Shown here: one piece after another, positions 7,534 through 15,841 of the stretch | Numbering within the stretch: position 1 is the stretch's first letter | Layout: the number at the start of each line of letters is the position of its first letter | Assembly (NCBI GenBank): GCA_017396025.1 | Contig: JAFQNF010000044.1 | Location: 108,259-172,258, forward strand | Source of the DNA: a bacterium | GTDB taxonomy: Bacteria; Cyanobacteriota; Vampirovibrionia; Gastranaerophilales; Gastranaerophilaceae | DNA: 64,000 nt | Direction: 5' to 3' | Program-made: the position numbers and the translations under genes | The notes under the pieces: model-generated | Database searches by the model: none | What the model saw: the letters and a program-made list of their open reading frames with translations, nothing else | What the model was told of the DNA's origin: nothing

Positions 7534-8212
7534 TCAAATAAATTGGATTGTATGTTAGATATACCTTGCCGTTTTCACTATATAAATTTTTGTAGTTTTC
7601 TTCAAATTCTTTTAGTGTAGATTTTGTGAATTTATGTTCCTGCACTGCATTTACCCCTGTGAGTTTGATGTGTCTTAAAACATCTAATGGGGTATCAAAA
7701 TATAATTTTATAGTTTCTTCTTTAAATATTTTTGCAGATACGCATACTTTATTTTGAAAATTGAATAGGTTTTTTATCTCTTTTAAATTGTCTTCGCCAA
7801 ATAATGTAAAAGCCAAAATCCCATTGTCATTAAGTGCAAAAAGAAGTTTATTAATTGTTGAATTGATATCATTGCACCATTGTAAGCAAGCGTTAGAAAT
7901 AATTAAATCATATTTTTTATCAAAGGTTATTTTCTCAATATCTTCGCAGATAAATTCTGTTGCGATATTTTCAACATAAGATTTTGCGTCAGCTACGATA
8001 TCGTTTGCAGTTAGTGAATTATATTTTAGATTCTCTTTTATTTGTTTTGTTAAAAGCCCACTAGCACAACCAATTTCAAATATGGTATTGAATTCTTTTT
8101 TTTCTAAAAGACTAATAAGCTTCGCGCCCATTTCCCTTTGCACAAAAGCGTTATCTTCATAAGTATCTAAGCTTTTTGAAAAGCGTTTTTTGACAAGTTC
8201 TTTATCAATCAT
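7508..8212 (-). CDS. bioC: Malonyl-ACP O-methyltransferase BioC
   Basis: A class I SAM methyltransferase of 234 residues. It has motif I F-E-I-G-C-A-S-G, the BioC-like start K-x-x-V-x-x-x-F-S-K-S-L-D-T-Y, and I-S-N-A-C-L-Q-W. It methylates malonyl-ACP so that fatty acid synthesis can build the pimeloyl chain of biotin. The start overlaps the end of bioG by 4 bases, so the two are translationally coupled. It is last in the bioF-bioG-bioC operon, which supports the assignment over a generic methyltransferase. Confidence 0.88.
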   Translation of the reverse strand: MIDKELVKKRFSKSLDTYEDNAFVQREMGAKLISLLEKKEFNTIFEIGCASGLLTKQIKENLKYNSLTANDIVADAKSYVENIATEFICEDIEKITFDKKYDLIISNACLQWCNDINSTINKLLFALNDNGILAFTLFGEDNLKEIKNLFNFQNKVCVSAKIFKEETIKLYFDTPLDVLRHIKLTGVNAVQEHKFTKSTLKEFEENYKNLYSENGKVYLTYNPIYLIIKKNDIV

Positions 8213-8814
8213 AAAAGTTCTTCCCAGCTTTTAAATTTGTCAAAAATGTAATGAGCACCATCTATTTCTTGTGCTGTCTTCCAAAAGTTCATTTGGTTTT
8301 TGCTTGGAATAATTCTATCTTTTGTTGAAACAATTGCTTTATCAAAAGTTAAATAATTTTTGATTTTTAAATTCCTGATGGCAACTAATTCTTCTTTTAA
8401 TTCTTGTGTTGAACGACCGCTTGGTTCTAAATTCGTTGAAATTTTCTTCATAAATTTAGCACAAGATAAGTCATTAAAATTATCAACAGTTAAATTATAA
8501 ATAGCAGTTGGAATACCAAAATTATCATCAATTGGTTTTTGGGTTCCATTTATTGCGATAAATTTGTCAAAATTTTTGAAAATATCAAAGAAATAATTAC
8601 AAACATATACGCCCATAGACCAAGCTATTAAAACCTTTTTTTCGTATTTTGAAAAGTCAAAATTTTCTATTTCAAAACTTCTATAATCAAAAAATGTCAA
8701 AACATCATAACCAGCAAAATCAAGATGAGATACTGCTTTTTCGCTCATTCCCCAGCCGTTAAAAAAGACAATTAGGTTTTTATTTTCTTCTTTATTTAAC
8801 CATTTATATTGCAT
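8209..8814 (-). CDS. bioG: Pimeloyl-ACP methyl ester esterase BioG
   Basis: 201 residues of the BioG (DUF452) alpha/beta-hydrolase type. An early F-F-N-G-W-G-M and the nucleophile elbow W-S-M-G-V are visible. A late G-A-H (G-A-H-Y-I-F-D) supplies the likely catalytic histidine. BioG removes the methyl group from pimeloyl-ACP methyl ester and is one of several unrelated replacements for BioH. It sits between bioF and bioC with 1-base and 4-base overlaps, which fixes its role in pimeloyl-ACP synthesis. Confidence 0.88.
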   Translation of the reverse strand: MQYKWLNKEENKNLIVFFNGWGMSEKAVSHLDFAGYDVLTFFDYRSFEIENFDFSKYEKKVLIAWSMGVYVCNYFFDIFKNFDKFIAINGTQKPIDDNFGIPTAIYNLTVDNFNDLSCAKFMKKISTNLEPSGRSTQELKEELVAIRNLKIKNYLTFDKAIVSTKDRIIPSKNQMNFWKTAQEIDGAHYIFDKFKSWEELL

Positions 8815-9959
8815 TAAATCGCCTCTTTCACAGTATCAATAACTGTTTTAAACTCATTAATAGTTATATCAGCTGTTAGTGATAGTCTTAATCTTGAAGT
8901 ATTCACAGGAACAGTTGGTGGGCGGACAGGTAGAATATAAAAACCTTTGCTTTGCAACTGCTCTGCAATTTTTATTGTTTTATCGTTTGCGCCAATAATT
9001 ATTGGTACAATTTGTGTTGTTCCGTTATCATCTAATAGTTTATGTGCTTCAAAAATTAAAGCTTTTAACTTTTCTGCTTTTTCTTTTAAAAGTTCAAAGT
9101 GTTCTTCTATCAAGAAGTTTGACCACATAATATTGATTGACGGCAGTGCAGTTGAAAAAATGAAAGAATTTGCTTTGTTTATTAAATAATTAATTATTGT
9201 TTGGTTTGAAATGCAAAAAGCACCCATTCCTGCGAGTGATTTGCCTAAAGTTGCTGTTATAATATCAACTTCATCAAGTAAATTTTCTTGGTCGGAAATG
9301 CCTGCTAGATTATCACCAAAAATTCCAAAAGCGTGAGCTTCATCTATCATCAATAAACAATTATATTTTTTCTTGAGTTCAACTAACTTTTTAATGTCTG
9401 CAATATCCCCATCCATACTGAAAACGGACTCAGAAATTATAATTGCTTTTTTGTAATTATTTCTGTGTTTTATTAGTAATTCTTCCAAATTTTCGTAGTC
9501 AAAGTGTCTGTATCTATAAAAATCTGTTCCAGACAATTTCATCCCGTCGATAATACTTGCGTGGTTTAGTTTGTCTGAAAAAATTACATCATCACGATTA
9601 ACTAATGAAGATACAACGCCTAAGTTGCATTGGTAGCCTGTGTTAAATAATAAACAAGCTTCTTTATTAAATAATTTTGCAAGATTTGTTTCTAGTTTTT
9701 TATAACTAGAAGATGTACCTGTTAGTAAACGAGACGAAGTTGATGAAAAAATAAACTCGTTACTTCCTTTATATTTTTCTATAAATTCATTAATTAAATT
9801 TTTATCTGTGCTTAAGTTTAAGTAATCATTAGAAGAAAAATTAACAAGTTCTTTCCCTTCTATTGAAAGGAATTTGCCGTATTTCTCTTCTATGTTATGA
9901 ACTTGTCTGAAATTATCTTTTTCAACAAGTTTTTTTATTTCTTCCTCGTAAAAACTCAT
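8814..9959 (-). CDS. bioF: 8-amino-7-oxononanoate synthase BioF
   Basis: PLP-dependent alpha-oxoamine synthase condensing pimeloyl-ACP with alanine, about 381 residues. Visible features are N-F-S-S-N-D-Y-L-N-L near the N-terminus, D-E-A-H-A-F-G (cofactor-binding Asp), and T-L-G-K-S-L-A-G with the Schiff-base Lys at about 240. The ATG at 9959 gives the canonical M-S-F-Y-E-E start. An in-frame TTG at 9977 would add six residues, and neither has a clear ribosome binding site. It is first of the bioF-bioG-bioC set. bioA, bioD and bioB are not in this window. Confidence 0.9.
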   Translation of the reverse strand: MSFYEEEIKKLVEKDNFRQVHNIEEKYGKFLSIEGKELVNFSSNDYLNLSTDKNLINEFIEKYKGSNEFIFSSTSSRLLTGTSSSYKKLETNLAKLFNKEACLLFNTGYQCNLGVVSSLVNRDDVIFSDKLNHASIIDGMKLSGTDFYRYRHFDYENLEELLIKHRNNYKKAIIISESVFSMDGDIADIKKLVELKKKYNCLLMIDEAHAFGIFGDNLAGISDQENLLDEVDIITATLGKSLAGMGAFCISNQTIINYLINKANSFIFSTALPSINIMWSNFLIEEHFELLKEKAEKLKALIFEAHKLLDDNGTTQIVPIIIGANDKTIKIAEQLQSKGFYILPVRPPTVPVNTSRLRLSLTADITINEFKTVIDTVKEAI

Positions 9960-9983
9960 AGTAAAAGTATAATTCAAACATAA

Positions 9984-12662
9984 TTACAGTTGAATTATAT
10001 TTATGCTTTCACTTTCAATTTCTTTAATCATCTTGCTTATCATTTCTGTATGGCAAGTGAAGAATAGAACTTGGTTTGTTTTTGAAAATTCTAGTAAACA
10101 TTTAAGTGCATTTTTTGTTCTTTTAGTATCGAAGTTAACAAATGCATCATCAATTATTAATGGTAAATCTGCTCTTCCGTTCGGTTCTAAAGTTGTTTTA
10201 TCTTTAGAATAGTTAGAAGCATAACCGAGACGAAGTGCCAAGTAAAGTTGTTCTTTTGTTCCTCTTGATAAATGTTCCCATTTTTTGATTTTTGTTCCGT
10301 TTTCGTTTTCAAGTTCTTGAAGTTCAAGGTTTATTTTTGAATACTTATTATCTGTCAGAATTGCTAAATATTTTTGTGCGTTGATTAAATCTGGTTGAGT
10401 TTTATCGAATTCCGATTTTGCAATAGATGTTAATTCAAGTGTCATTTTATCTACAAACAGATTTTTAATCATAGTTCTATATTCTTCAATTAGAATGTTT
10501 TTCTCTGTTTTTAATTCTGAAATTCCTTCAACTTTTTCAAGTTCTCTTTTTTTGAATTCAGCCTCTTTCTTTTGTTTTAATTTTTCTTCTTTTTGTTGTT
10601 GAAGTTCTTCTTCTGTTTCCTCAAAAAGCATTTCTTCAATTTTTTGAATAGAGTTTACTTTTTCTTGAATTAAGTCAATTTGCATATTTAATGCATCAAT
10701 ATGCTGTTTTACGATGTGATTTTTATCGTAATATTTTTTTATTTCGTTTATTGTTTCATTGATATTTTCATAGATTGTTATATCTATATTGTTTTCGATA
10801 ATAAAGTTTTTTATTGTGTTTAAGATTTTTTCATTATTTTCTTTTACTTCGTTTATTTCTTCATCTATGATTTTTTTCTCATCAAGTGCGTTTTTAATTG
10901 ATTTTATTATTTCAATTGCTTCAAGATATTTTTTTCCAAAAATATCATTATTTGCTACGTTTTTATCTGATAAACTATCAATTTCATCATTGATTTTATT
11001 AAGTTTCTCATTTGCATTTGAAATTTTTGTTTTTAAGTTTAAGAGTTTTTCTTCTGCAAAAGTTCTTTCAGTTGCATTTTTTAGAATTATTTCATTTTGA
11101 TTTTTAAGTTCATTAATTTTATTTTGAAGTTCTTGTTTTAAACTATCTAGTTTTACAGGAAGATAAGAGCTTTCGATATTATCTATTTCTGGATAATATT
11201 CTTTAATTTTTTCTTTTAGGGATGATAGTATTTTAATTTTTTGTTCTGCTTTTCTTTCCTTTTCACAATCTTTTTTATCTCCATAGCAACTTAGTTTTAA
11301 AGAACTAAATCCTGCTAATGCTAGTATTGATAACAATATAGAAAAGATTCCAGCAGTTTGAATATTTTGGTAAAAGCTTACAATGGCACATAAAATGCAT
11401 ACAATAAATAGTAAGGCAAGTAATATTTGAAGTTTTTTACCGTTTCTAATCGCATCGGCATTTAAAATTGTTTCTTTTTCTACTGTATCAATTTCAGAAG
11501 ACAAATAGTGATATTGCCTTAAACCTTCTTCGATTTCGTTTGTTAGATTTTGGTATTCTTCAAAATCATACTTTTCTTTTTTATTTTCAAGTATGGTTTC
11601 AACTTCGCATTTTAATTTTAGTAAAGTATTTTCTAAGTCTTCTATTTTTTGTTCATCAAGCTTGATTGATGAAGTTATATCGTTTGATTCATCTATCAAT
11701 TCTTTTATTTTGTGGATTTTATCGTGTTCTATTGATAACGAATTAATAATTTCATCATTTAATGATAACCCACATTCTATGTTTAAGCGTGTTTTATCTT
11801 GCAAAATTTTGCTTTTTACAACTTCGTTTTTCTGATTGCATTTTGTTATTGTTTCAAGGTTAGAATTATATTGCCCAATTGATTGAATTAATTCAATATA
11901 TTCTTCTTTCTTTTCATATAGATTTCTATTAAAAGTATTTTCTGCAGCAATTTTTTCGTCTAGTAATTCTTTTTGATTTTTTGATAATGCATCTGTTTCT
12001 TTTTTTATTTTTAAATAATTTTCTTTTTTTAATATTATGTTAATTTCATCGTTCAGAAATTTGATAGAATTAATGCTATTGTTGTATTCGCTTTCTTTAC
12101 TAGATAGTTCCTTTATTCTAGAGTTTAGTCTAGAAATTTTATCTATAATTTCTTTTGAATTTTTCTTTAGTTTATTATCTAAGGATAAATTTACAGCTAT
12201 ATTGTCGTTTATTTTTTTTAGAAAAACGCTTAGTTTATCGTTTGAAGGGTCTTTTATTATATTTATGAATTCTTCTGTTTCTTTGTTTTGAATTTTCATT
12301 AAATCATCAAGATTAATAGTAAAACCTTCTTCAAAATATTTTTGTTTAATTGATTTTTCAATTAAATCGTAGTTGCATATGTTATTTTCTTCGTCATAAA
12401 GCTTGCATCGCGCATCTGTTGATTTTGCATCTTTAATATCTGCTCTATATGCTTTATCGTTAATTTTGAAATAGATTTTTCCCGTATCTATTCCTTTTAT
12501 TTTAAAAAAACCTTGTTTTAAAAAGCTCATTAATGAACTTTTTCCTGCTTCATTATCTCCACAAATTAGATTGAAACCGTCATTTAGAGAATATTTTTCT
12601 CCTGTTTTTATATCCTTTTCTGTTTTTTCTATCAATATATTTTCTATTAAAAATTTACCCAT
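9984..12662 (-). CDS. YhaN-like SMC/Rad50-type ATPase with membrane hairpin in the hinge
   Basis: 892 residues. The N-terminal half-ATPase has Walker A G-D-N-E-A-G-K-S. Long Lys/Glu-rich coiled coils fill about 170-400 and 460-750, and a C-terminal half-ATPase has the signature-like L-S-R-G-T-K-E-Q-L and Walker B L-P-L-I-I-D-D-A-F. At about 408-455 two hydrophobic helices sit where Rad50 has its zinc hook. This is the YhaN architecture, and the preceding gene encodes a YhaO-like nuclease only 5 bases away. The pair probably forms an Mre11-Rad50-like DNA repair complex that may be attached to the membrane. The role is inferred from family membership. Confidence 0.85.
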   Translation of the reverse strand: MGKFLIENILIEKTEKDIKTGEKYSLNDGFNLICGDNEAGKSSLMSFLKQGFFKIKGIDTGKIYFKINDKAYRADIKDAKSTDARCKLYDEENNICNYDLIEKSIKQKYFEEGFTINLDDLMKIQNKETEEFINIIKDPSNDKLSVFLKKINDNIAVNLSLDNKLKKNSKEIIDKISRLNSRIKELSSKESEYNNSINSIKFLNDEINIILKKENYLKIKKETDALSKNQKELLDEKIAAENTFNRNLYEKKEEYIELIQSIGQYNSNLETITKCNQKNEVVKSKILQDKTRLNIECGLSLNDEIINSLSIEHDKIHKIKELIDESNDITSSIKLDEQKIEDLENTLLKLKCEVETILENKKEKYDFEEYQNLTNEIEEGLRQYHYLSSEIDTVEKETILNADAIRNGKKLQILLALLFIVCILCAIVSFYQNIQTAGIFSILLSILALAGFSSLKLSCYGDKKDCEKERKAEQKIKILSSLKEKIKEYYPEIDNIESSYLPVKLDSLKQELQNKINELKNQNEIILKNATERTFAEEKLLNLKTKISNANEKLNKINDEIDSLSDKNVANNDIFGKKYLEAIEIIKSIKNALDEKKIIDEEINEVKENNEKILNTIKNFIIENNIDITIYENINETINEIKKYYDKNHIVKQHIDALNMQIDLIQEKVNSIQKIEEMLFEETEEELQQQKEEKLKQKKEAEFKKRELEKVEGISELKTEKNILIEEYRTMIKNLFVDKMTLELTSIAKSEFDKTQPDLINAQKYLAILTDNKYSKINLELQELENENGTKIKKWEHLSRGTKEQLYLALRLGYASNYSKDKTTLEPNGRADLPLIIDDAFVNFDTKRTKNALKCLLEFSKTNQVLFFTCHTEMISKMIKEIESESINIIQL

Positions 12663-12667
12663 TTCGC

Positions 12668-13921
12668 TTAAGCCTCTTTACTTTCATTGTTATATACCAG
12701 CGAACATAGGTTCTTGCAGGTTTCTTTTGTTGTATTTTTAACTTCTTTTTTGAAAGATTCATATTCTTCTTGAGAGAAGTTACAAGCGTTAAGTATTTGT
12801 TTCAAGGTTTCTTCTGTTTTATCAAACGAAATATCAATATTTTTTTCGTCTTGAATTGTTTTGTATAATTGCCCAGCAATTCCATCATCCTCATTTAATT
12901 CTGTATCATTTACTTTTGATACAGTATTGTTATTGATTGTAGAAATGCATATCTTGCCAAAAGAATCACTTTTTATTTTTTCAGAAATTATGTCAAAAAA
13001 TTCGGTGTTGATTTCATTGTAATAGTTTACGTAACCAGTAAGATTCAAACGAATAAAAAATAATTCGCAACAAGAGTTTGTTACTGATTGTAGATTTTCT
13101 TGAATCGTCATAACCGCAGATGTAACGTCGTAAGTTTGTGATAAATCAATATCAACATCTTCAAAACGAATTACATCAATTGGCACAAAAGTATCTTTTG
13201 CTTTTACCCCATTTTCAACTTTTATATGTCTAATTCCGTGTGCACCAGTTTCTTTTGTATTTCTGCCTTGAATTGTTCCAGCATATTTATCAGATGGGAT
13301 ATGTATGTGCCCAAGTGCCCAATAATCGTAATTAAGTGAATCAAGGTCGTTTTTTGTGCAAGGAGCATAAGGACTTTCTTTCCCTGCATCTAAATCGCAG
13401 TGAAGCAAACCTATGTTAAATAAATTTTCTTGTGCTTTAGAAAAATATTGTGTTGGATTCTCTTTGAATGTACTTTCTGTAAAACTTAATGCGTGAATAA
13501 TTGCAATTTCGTTATTGTTTGCATCTTTTACAACAAAATCGTTATAGGGTTTACTGTTAAGTCCTACAATTTTTATATTTGAATCTTCATCAAAGTTAAA
13601 AGTATTTTTATTATATGAGGTTATTGGGTCATGATTTCCAGCAATAAGAAAAACTTTTATGTTTGCACTTTCTAATTTCTTCAAACCCTCTTTTAGTATT
13701 AATTTAGATTCAAAATCTTGTTCATCAGAATCGAAAGTATCTCCTGCTATTAAAACGAAATCAACATTTTTTGTTTGAGCATATTCTATTAGATTTATAA
13801 AGGATTTTTCTACGGCTTTTTTATATAATTCTTTAATTCTTGCATCGTTAGAAAAATCTATAATATTGGAAAAAGGTCTTCCTAAATGTATATCTGCTGT
13901 ATGAATAAATGAAAATGTCAA
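12668..13921 (-). CDS. YhaO/Mre11-like DNA repair exonuclease
   Basis: A 417-residue calcineurin-like metallophosphoesterase. The metal-binding motifs appear in order: D-I-H-L-G near residue 10, G-D-T-F-D, G-N-H-D-P, L-L-H-C-D and G-H-I-H. The C-terminal extension (about 260-417) corresponds to the capping and partner-binding part of YhaO/SbcD proteins. It is directly upstream of the YhaN-like ATPase gene and coupled to it. Expected activity is manganese-dependent exo/endonuclease in double-strand-break processing. The promoter is likely in the 140-bp region shared with the divergent gene at 14061. Confidence 0.87.
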   Translation of the reverse strand: MTFSFIHTADIHLGRPFSNIIDFSNDARIKELYKKAVEKSFINLIEYAQTKNVDFVLIAGDTFDSDEQDFESKLILKEGLKKLESANIKVFLIAGNHDPITSYNKNTFNFDEDSNIKIVGLNSKPYNDFVVKDANNNEIAIIHALSFTESTFKENPTQYFSKAQENLFNIGLLHCDLDAGKESPYAPCTKNDLDSLNYDYWALGHIHIPSDKYAGTIQGRNTKETGAHGIRHIKVENGVKAKDTFVPIDVIRFEDVDIDLSQTYDVTSAVMTIQENLQSVTNSCCELFFIRLNLTGYVNYYNEINTEFFDIISEKIKSDSFGKICISTINNNTVSKVNDTELNEDDGIAGQLYKTIQDEKNIDISFDKTEETLKQILNACNFSQEEYESFKKEVKNTTKETCKNLCSLVYNNESKEA

Positions 13922-14060
13922 AATTATGCCCTAAATTATCTACCTGTTAATTATTATAATAAATTTGTTAAAAAATATAAATAATTAAATGATTTTGATT
14001 AAAGAAAATAAGAATTTTGTCGATGAAATAACTGGTTAACTATGAATAAAGGTGTGAAGT

Positions 14061-15254
14061 ATGCCTAATATACATGGTCCTAATGACCTAAAATACACTC
14101 ATCTCCTTGAATCTGGTGGTGGTTCTAAGGTCGAAAATAATGATGAAATTGATCTTTCCGAAATAAGTATTTTATTTACTACTGATAAAACAGAAGATGA
14201 AAGAACTACATTTGAAGATACATACGATGAGAAATCTTTGAGTGAGGCTACTCAAGGTGCAGAATTCTTGCAAGGTTTGATTGCAAATAAAGATACGTTA
14301 ATGTCAGATTTGGGACTTAGTGATGAGCAATACGATACATTAGCTTGTGTCGCATTGGCTTTGGCGAGTCAAGAAACCGGTATGGGATATGAAGATGGTT
14401 ATGAATCTGAAAATACCGGTGTGGGTGGATTTTTTCGCAAAATTGCGAAATGGGCAGATGTACATATATTTGGTGGTGCATCGGCCTCTTCTGGTTTAAC
14501 TCAGATGAAAATTTACGACTTTTTAAATTCTGATACTTTAACAGATGAACAAAAAGCAATTTTAAAAGAATATGGTATCGAAGCAGATGGGGTTGCTACA
14601 AATAATTTGTATTCTGACCCAGATAAAGCTGCAGTTGCAACAATGGTTGTCTTGTCATCTATAGTAGACAATTATGATGACTATGAAACAGTTCTATCTG
14701 ATGCTCATGCAGAGTTGGCTTCTTCTTTAAATGATGGTCTAACAGAGGAAGAAAGACTTGAAAAAGGTAATGAAATTTTAGGTGATATATCTTCTGTTTA
14801 TCAAAATGCTGATGATGAAACCAAAATGGAAATTCGTTCTGCGTTGAAACAATGGTTACTATCTACAAATGGTTCAACTTTAAAAGATAAAGGTGATAAA
14901 AAGTACAACGAAGAATACCAATTGCAACAGTTAAATGAGTTATTAGCTGCTAATGGTTCTGATGTTGTATTAACTCAAAGTGATTTGGATTACATAAGGT
15001 ACGCATTAACTGCAGATGGTCAAGAAATGAATGTTACTGAATATTGTGCTTATGCTTGGAATAAAGGTACTGGCACAACAGGTATGCAGTTAGACAGGTT
15101 GCTTGCCGATAAAGTTGGCATAATTTTATCTAATCCGGAAGATTTTGATTATGACCAGTTTACTGTAAATGTTTCAACATTGGCAGAAAAGTATGCACAG
15201 CAATCTATGCAGAATGATATTATGTTGTACATGAATGATAATTTTGAAGTTTAG
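14061..15254 (+). CDS. Unknown acidic protein with a lysozyme/SLT-like motif
   Basis: 397 residues, strongly acidic, with no signal peptide or membrane span. Residues 95-155 read A-L-A-S-Q-E-T-G-M-G followed 30-40 residues later by S-A-S-S-G-L-T-Q-M-K. This spacing and pattern resembles lytic transglycosylases, where a catalytic Glu in E-S/T-x is followed by G-L-M-Q-I; Glu105 would be the acid. The rest is helical and of unknown family. The gene stands alone, divergent from the YhaO/N pair, with AAAGGTG about 9 bases before the ATG. Peptidoglycan cleavage is a hypothesis only; without a signal peptide the export route would be non-classical. Confidence 0.65.
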   Translation: MPNIHGPNDLKYTHLLESGGGSKVENNDEIDLSEISILFTTDKTEDERTTFEDTYDEKSLSEATQGAEFLQGLIANKDTLMSDLGLSDEQYDTLACVALALASQETGMGYEDGYESENTGVGGFFRKIAKWADVHIFGGASASSGLTQMKIYDFLNSDTLTDEQKAILKEYGIEADGVATNNLYSDPDKAAVATMVVLSSIVDNYDDYETVLSDAHAELASSLNDGLTEEERLEKGNEILGDISSVYQNADDETKMEIRSALKQWLLSTNGSTLKDKGDKKYNEEYQLQQLNELLAANGSDVVLTQSDLDYIRYALTADGQEMNVTEYCAYAWNKGTGTTGMQLDRLLADKVGIILSNPEDFDYDQFTVNVSTLAEKYAQQSMQNDIMLYMNDNFEV

Positions 15255-15256
15255 CC

Positions 15257-15280
15257 AGTAAAAATTTCGGAACGACACGA
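15257..15280 (+). repeat. Detached copy of the tRNA-Pro 3' end and its flank
   Basis: AGTAAAAATTTCGGAACGAC at 15257 repeats the 3' part of the tRNA-Pro gene with its downstream flank at 15404-15428, in the same orientation. Only one A is missing and there is one mismatch near the end. About 120 bp of apparently non-coding DNA lie between the copies. Confidence 0.85.
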
Positions 15281-15414
15281 CATTCTTGCAACTTGTTGCT
15301 TAGAATGACGGGTGCAAAACAGTAGATTTTGCAAGAGAAGAATGAACTTAGCAAAATCAGTGTTATTGCCAAGATGTAATCTTGTTCATTTTTTTTGTGA
15401 ATTAGTAAAAAATT

Positions 15415-15484
<70 letters not shown>

Positions 15485-15488
<4 letters not shown>

Positions 15489-15815
15489 AAATTTATGAAA
15501 TTTTTTGATAAGTCTGAAGCGCACTACGTGCTACCTCTCACAAAACGCAACACCGTTGCCTTTTGTTCGGCAGAGTCAGACTCACTCCGCCCGAAATTTA
15601 TGAAATTTTAGATAAGTCTGAAGCGCACTACGTGCTACCTCTCACAAAACGCAACACCGTTGCCTTTTGTTCGGCAGAGTCAGACTTGCTCCGCCCGAAA
15701 TTTATGAAATTTTTTGATAAGTCTGAAGCGCACTACGTGCTACCTCTCATCAAATATGACATTTAGTCATATTTGTTTCGGCACAGTGTCCCGAAATTTA
15801 TGAAATTATTTTATC
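15485..15815. repeat. Tandem repeat (unit about 105 bp) abutting tRNA-Pro
   Basis: Units begin with CCCGAAATTTATGAAAT at 15485, 15590, 15694 and 15790. The first two are nearly identical full units, the third is full for about 55 bp and then diverges, the fourth is only a stub. The CCCG at each start equals the 5' terminus of the tRNA gene, so the first unit overlaps the tRNA. Each unit also contains AGTCTGAAGCGCACTAC, which resembles the tRNA D/anticodon region in the opposite orientation. No protein-coding gene is supported from 15255 to 15841. Confidence 0.9.
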
Positions 15816-15841
15816 ACTCCAAAAATTTATTTACAATTAAA

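Noticed and set aside
15563..15766. A 67-residue plus-strand ORF across the repeats.
   Set aside because: It is just the repeat unit translated twice, with no ribosome binding site; the DNA is better explained as tRNA-derived repeats.
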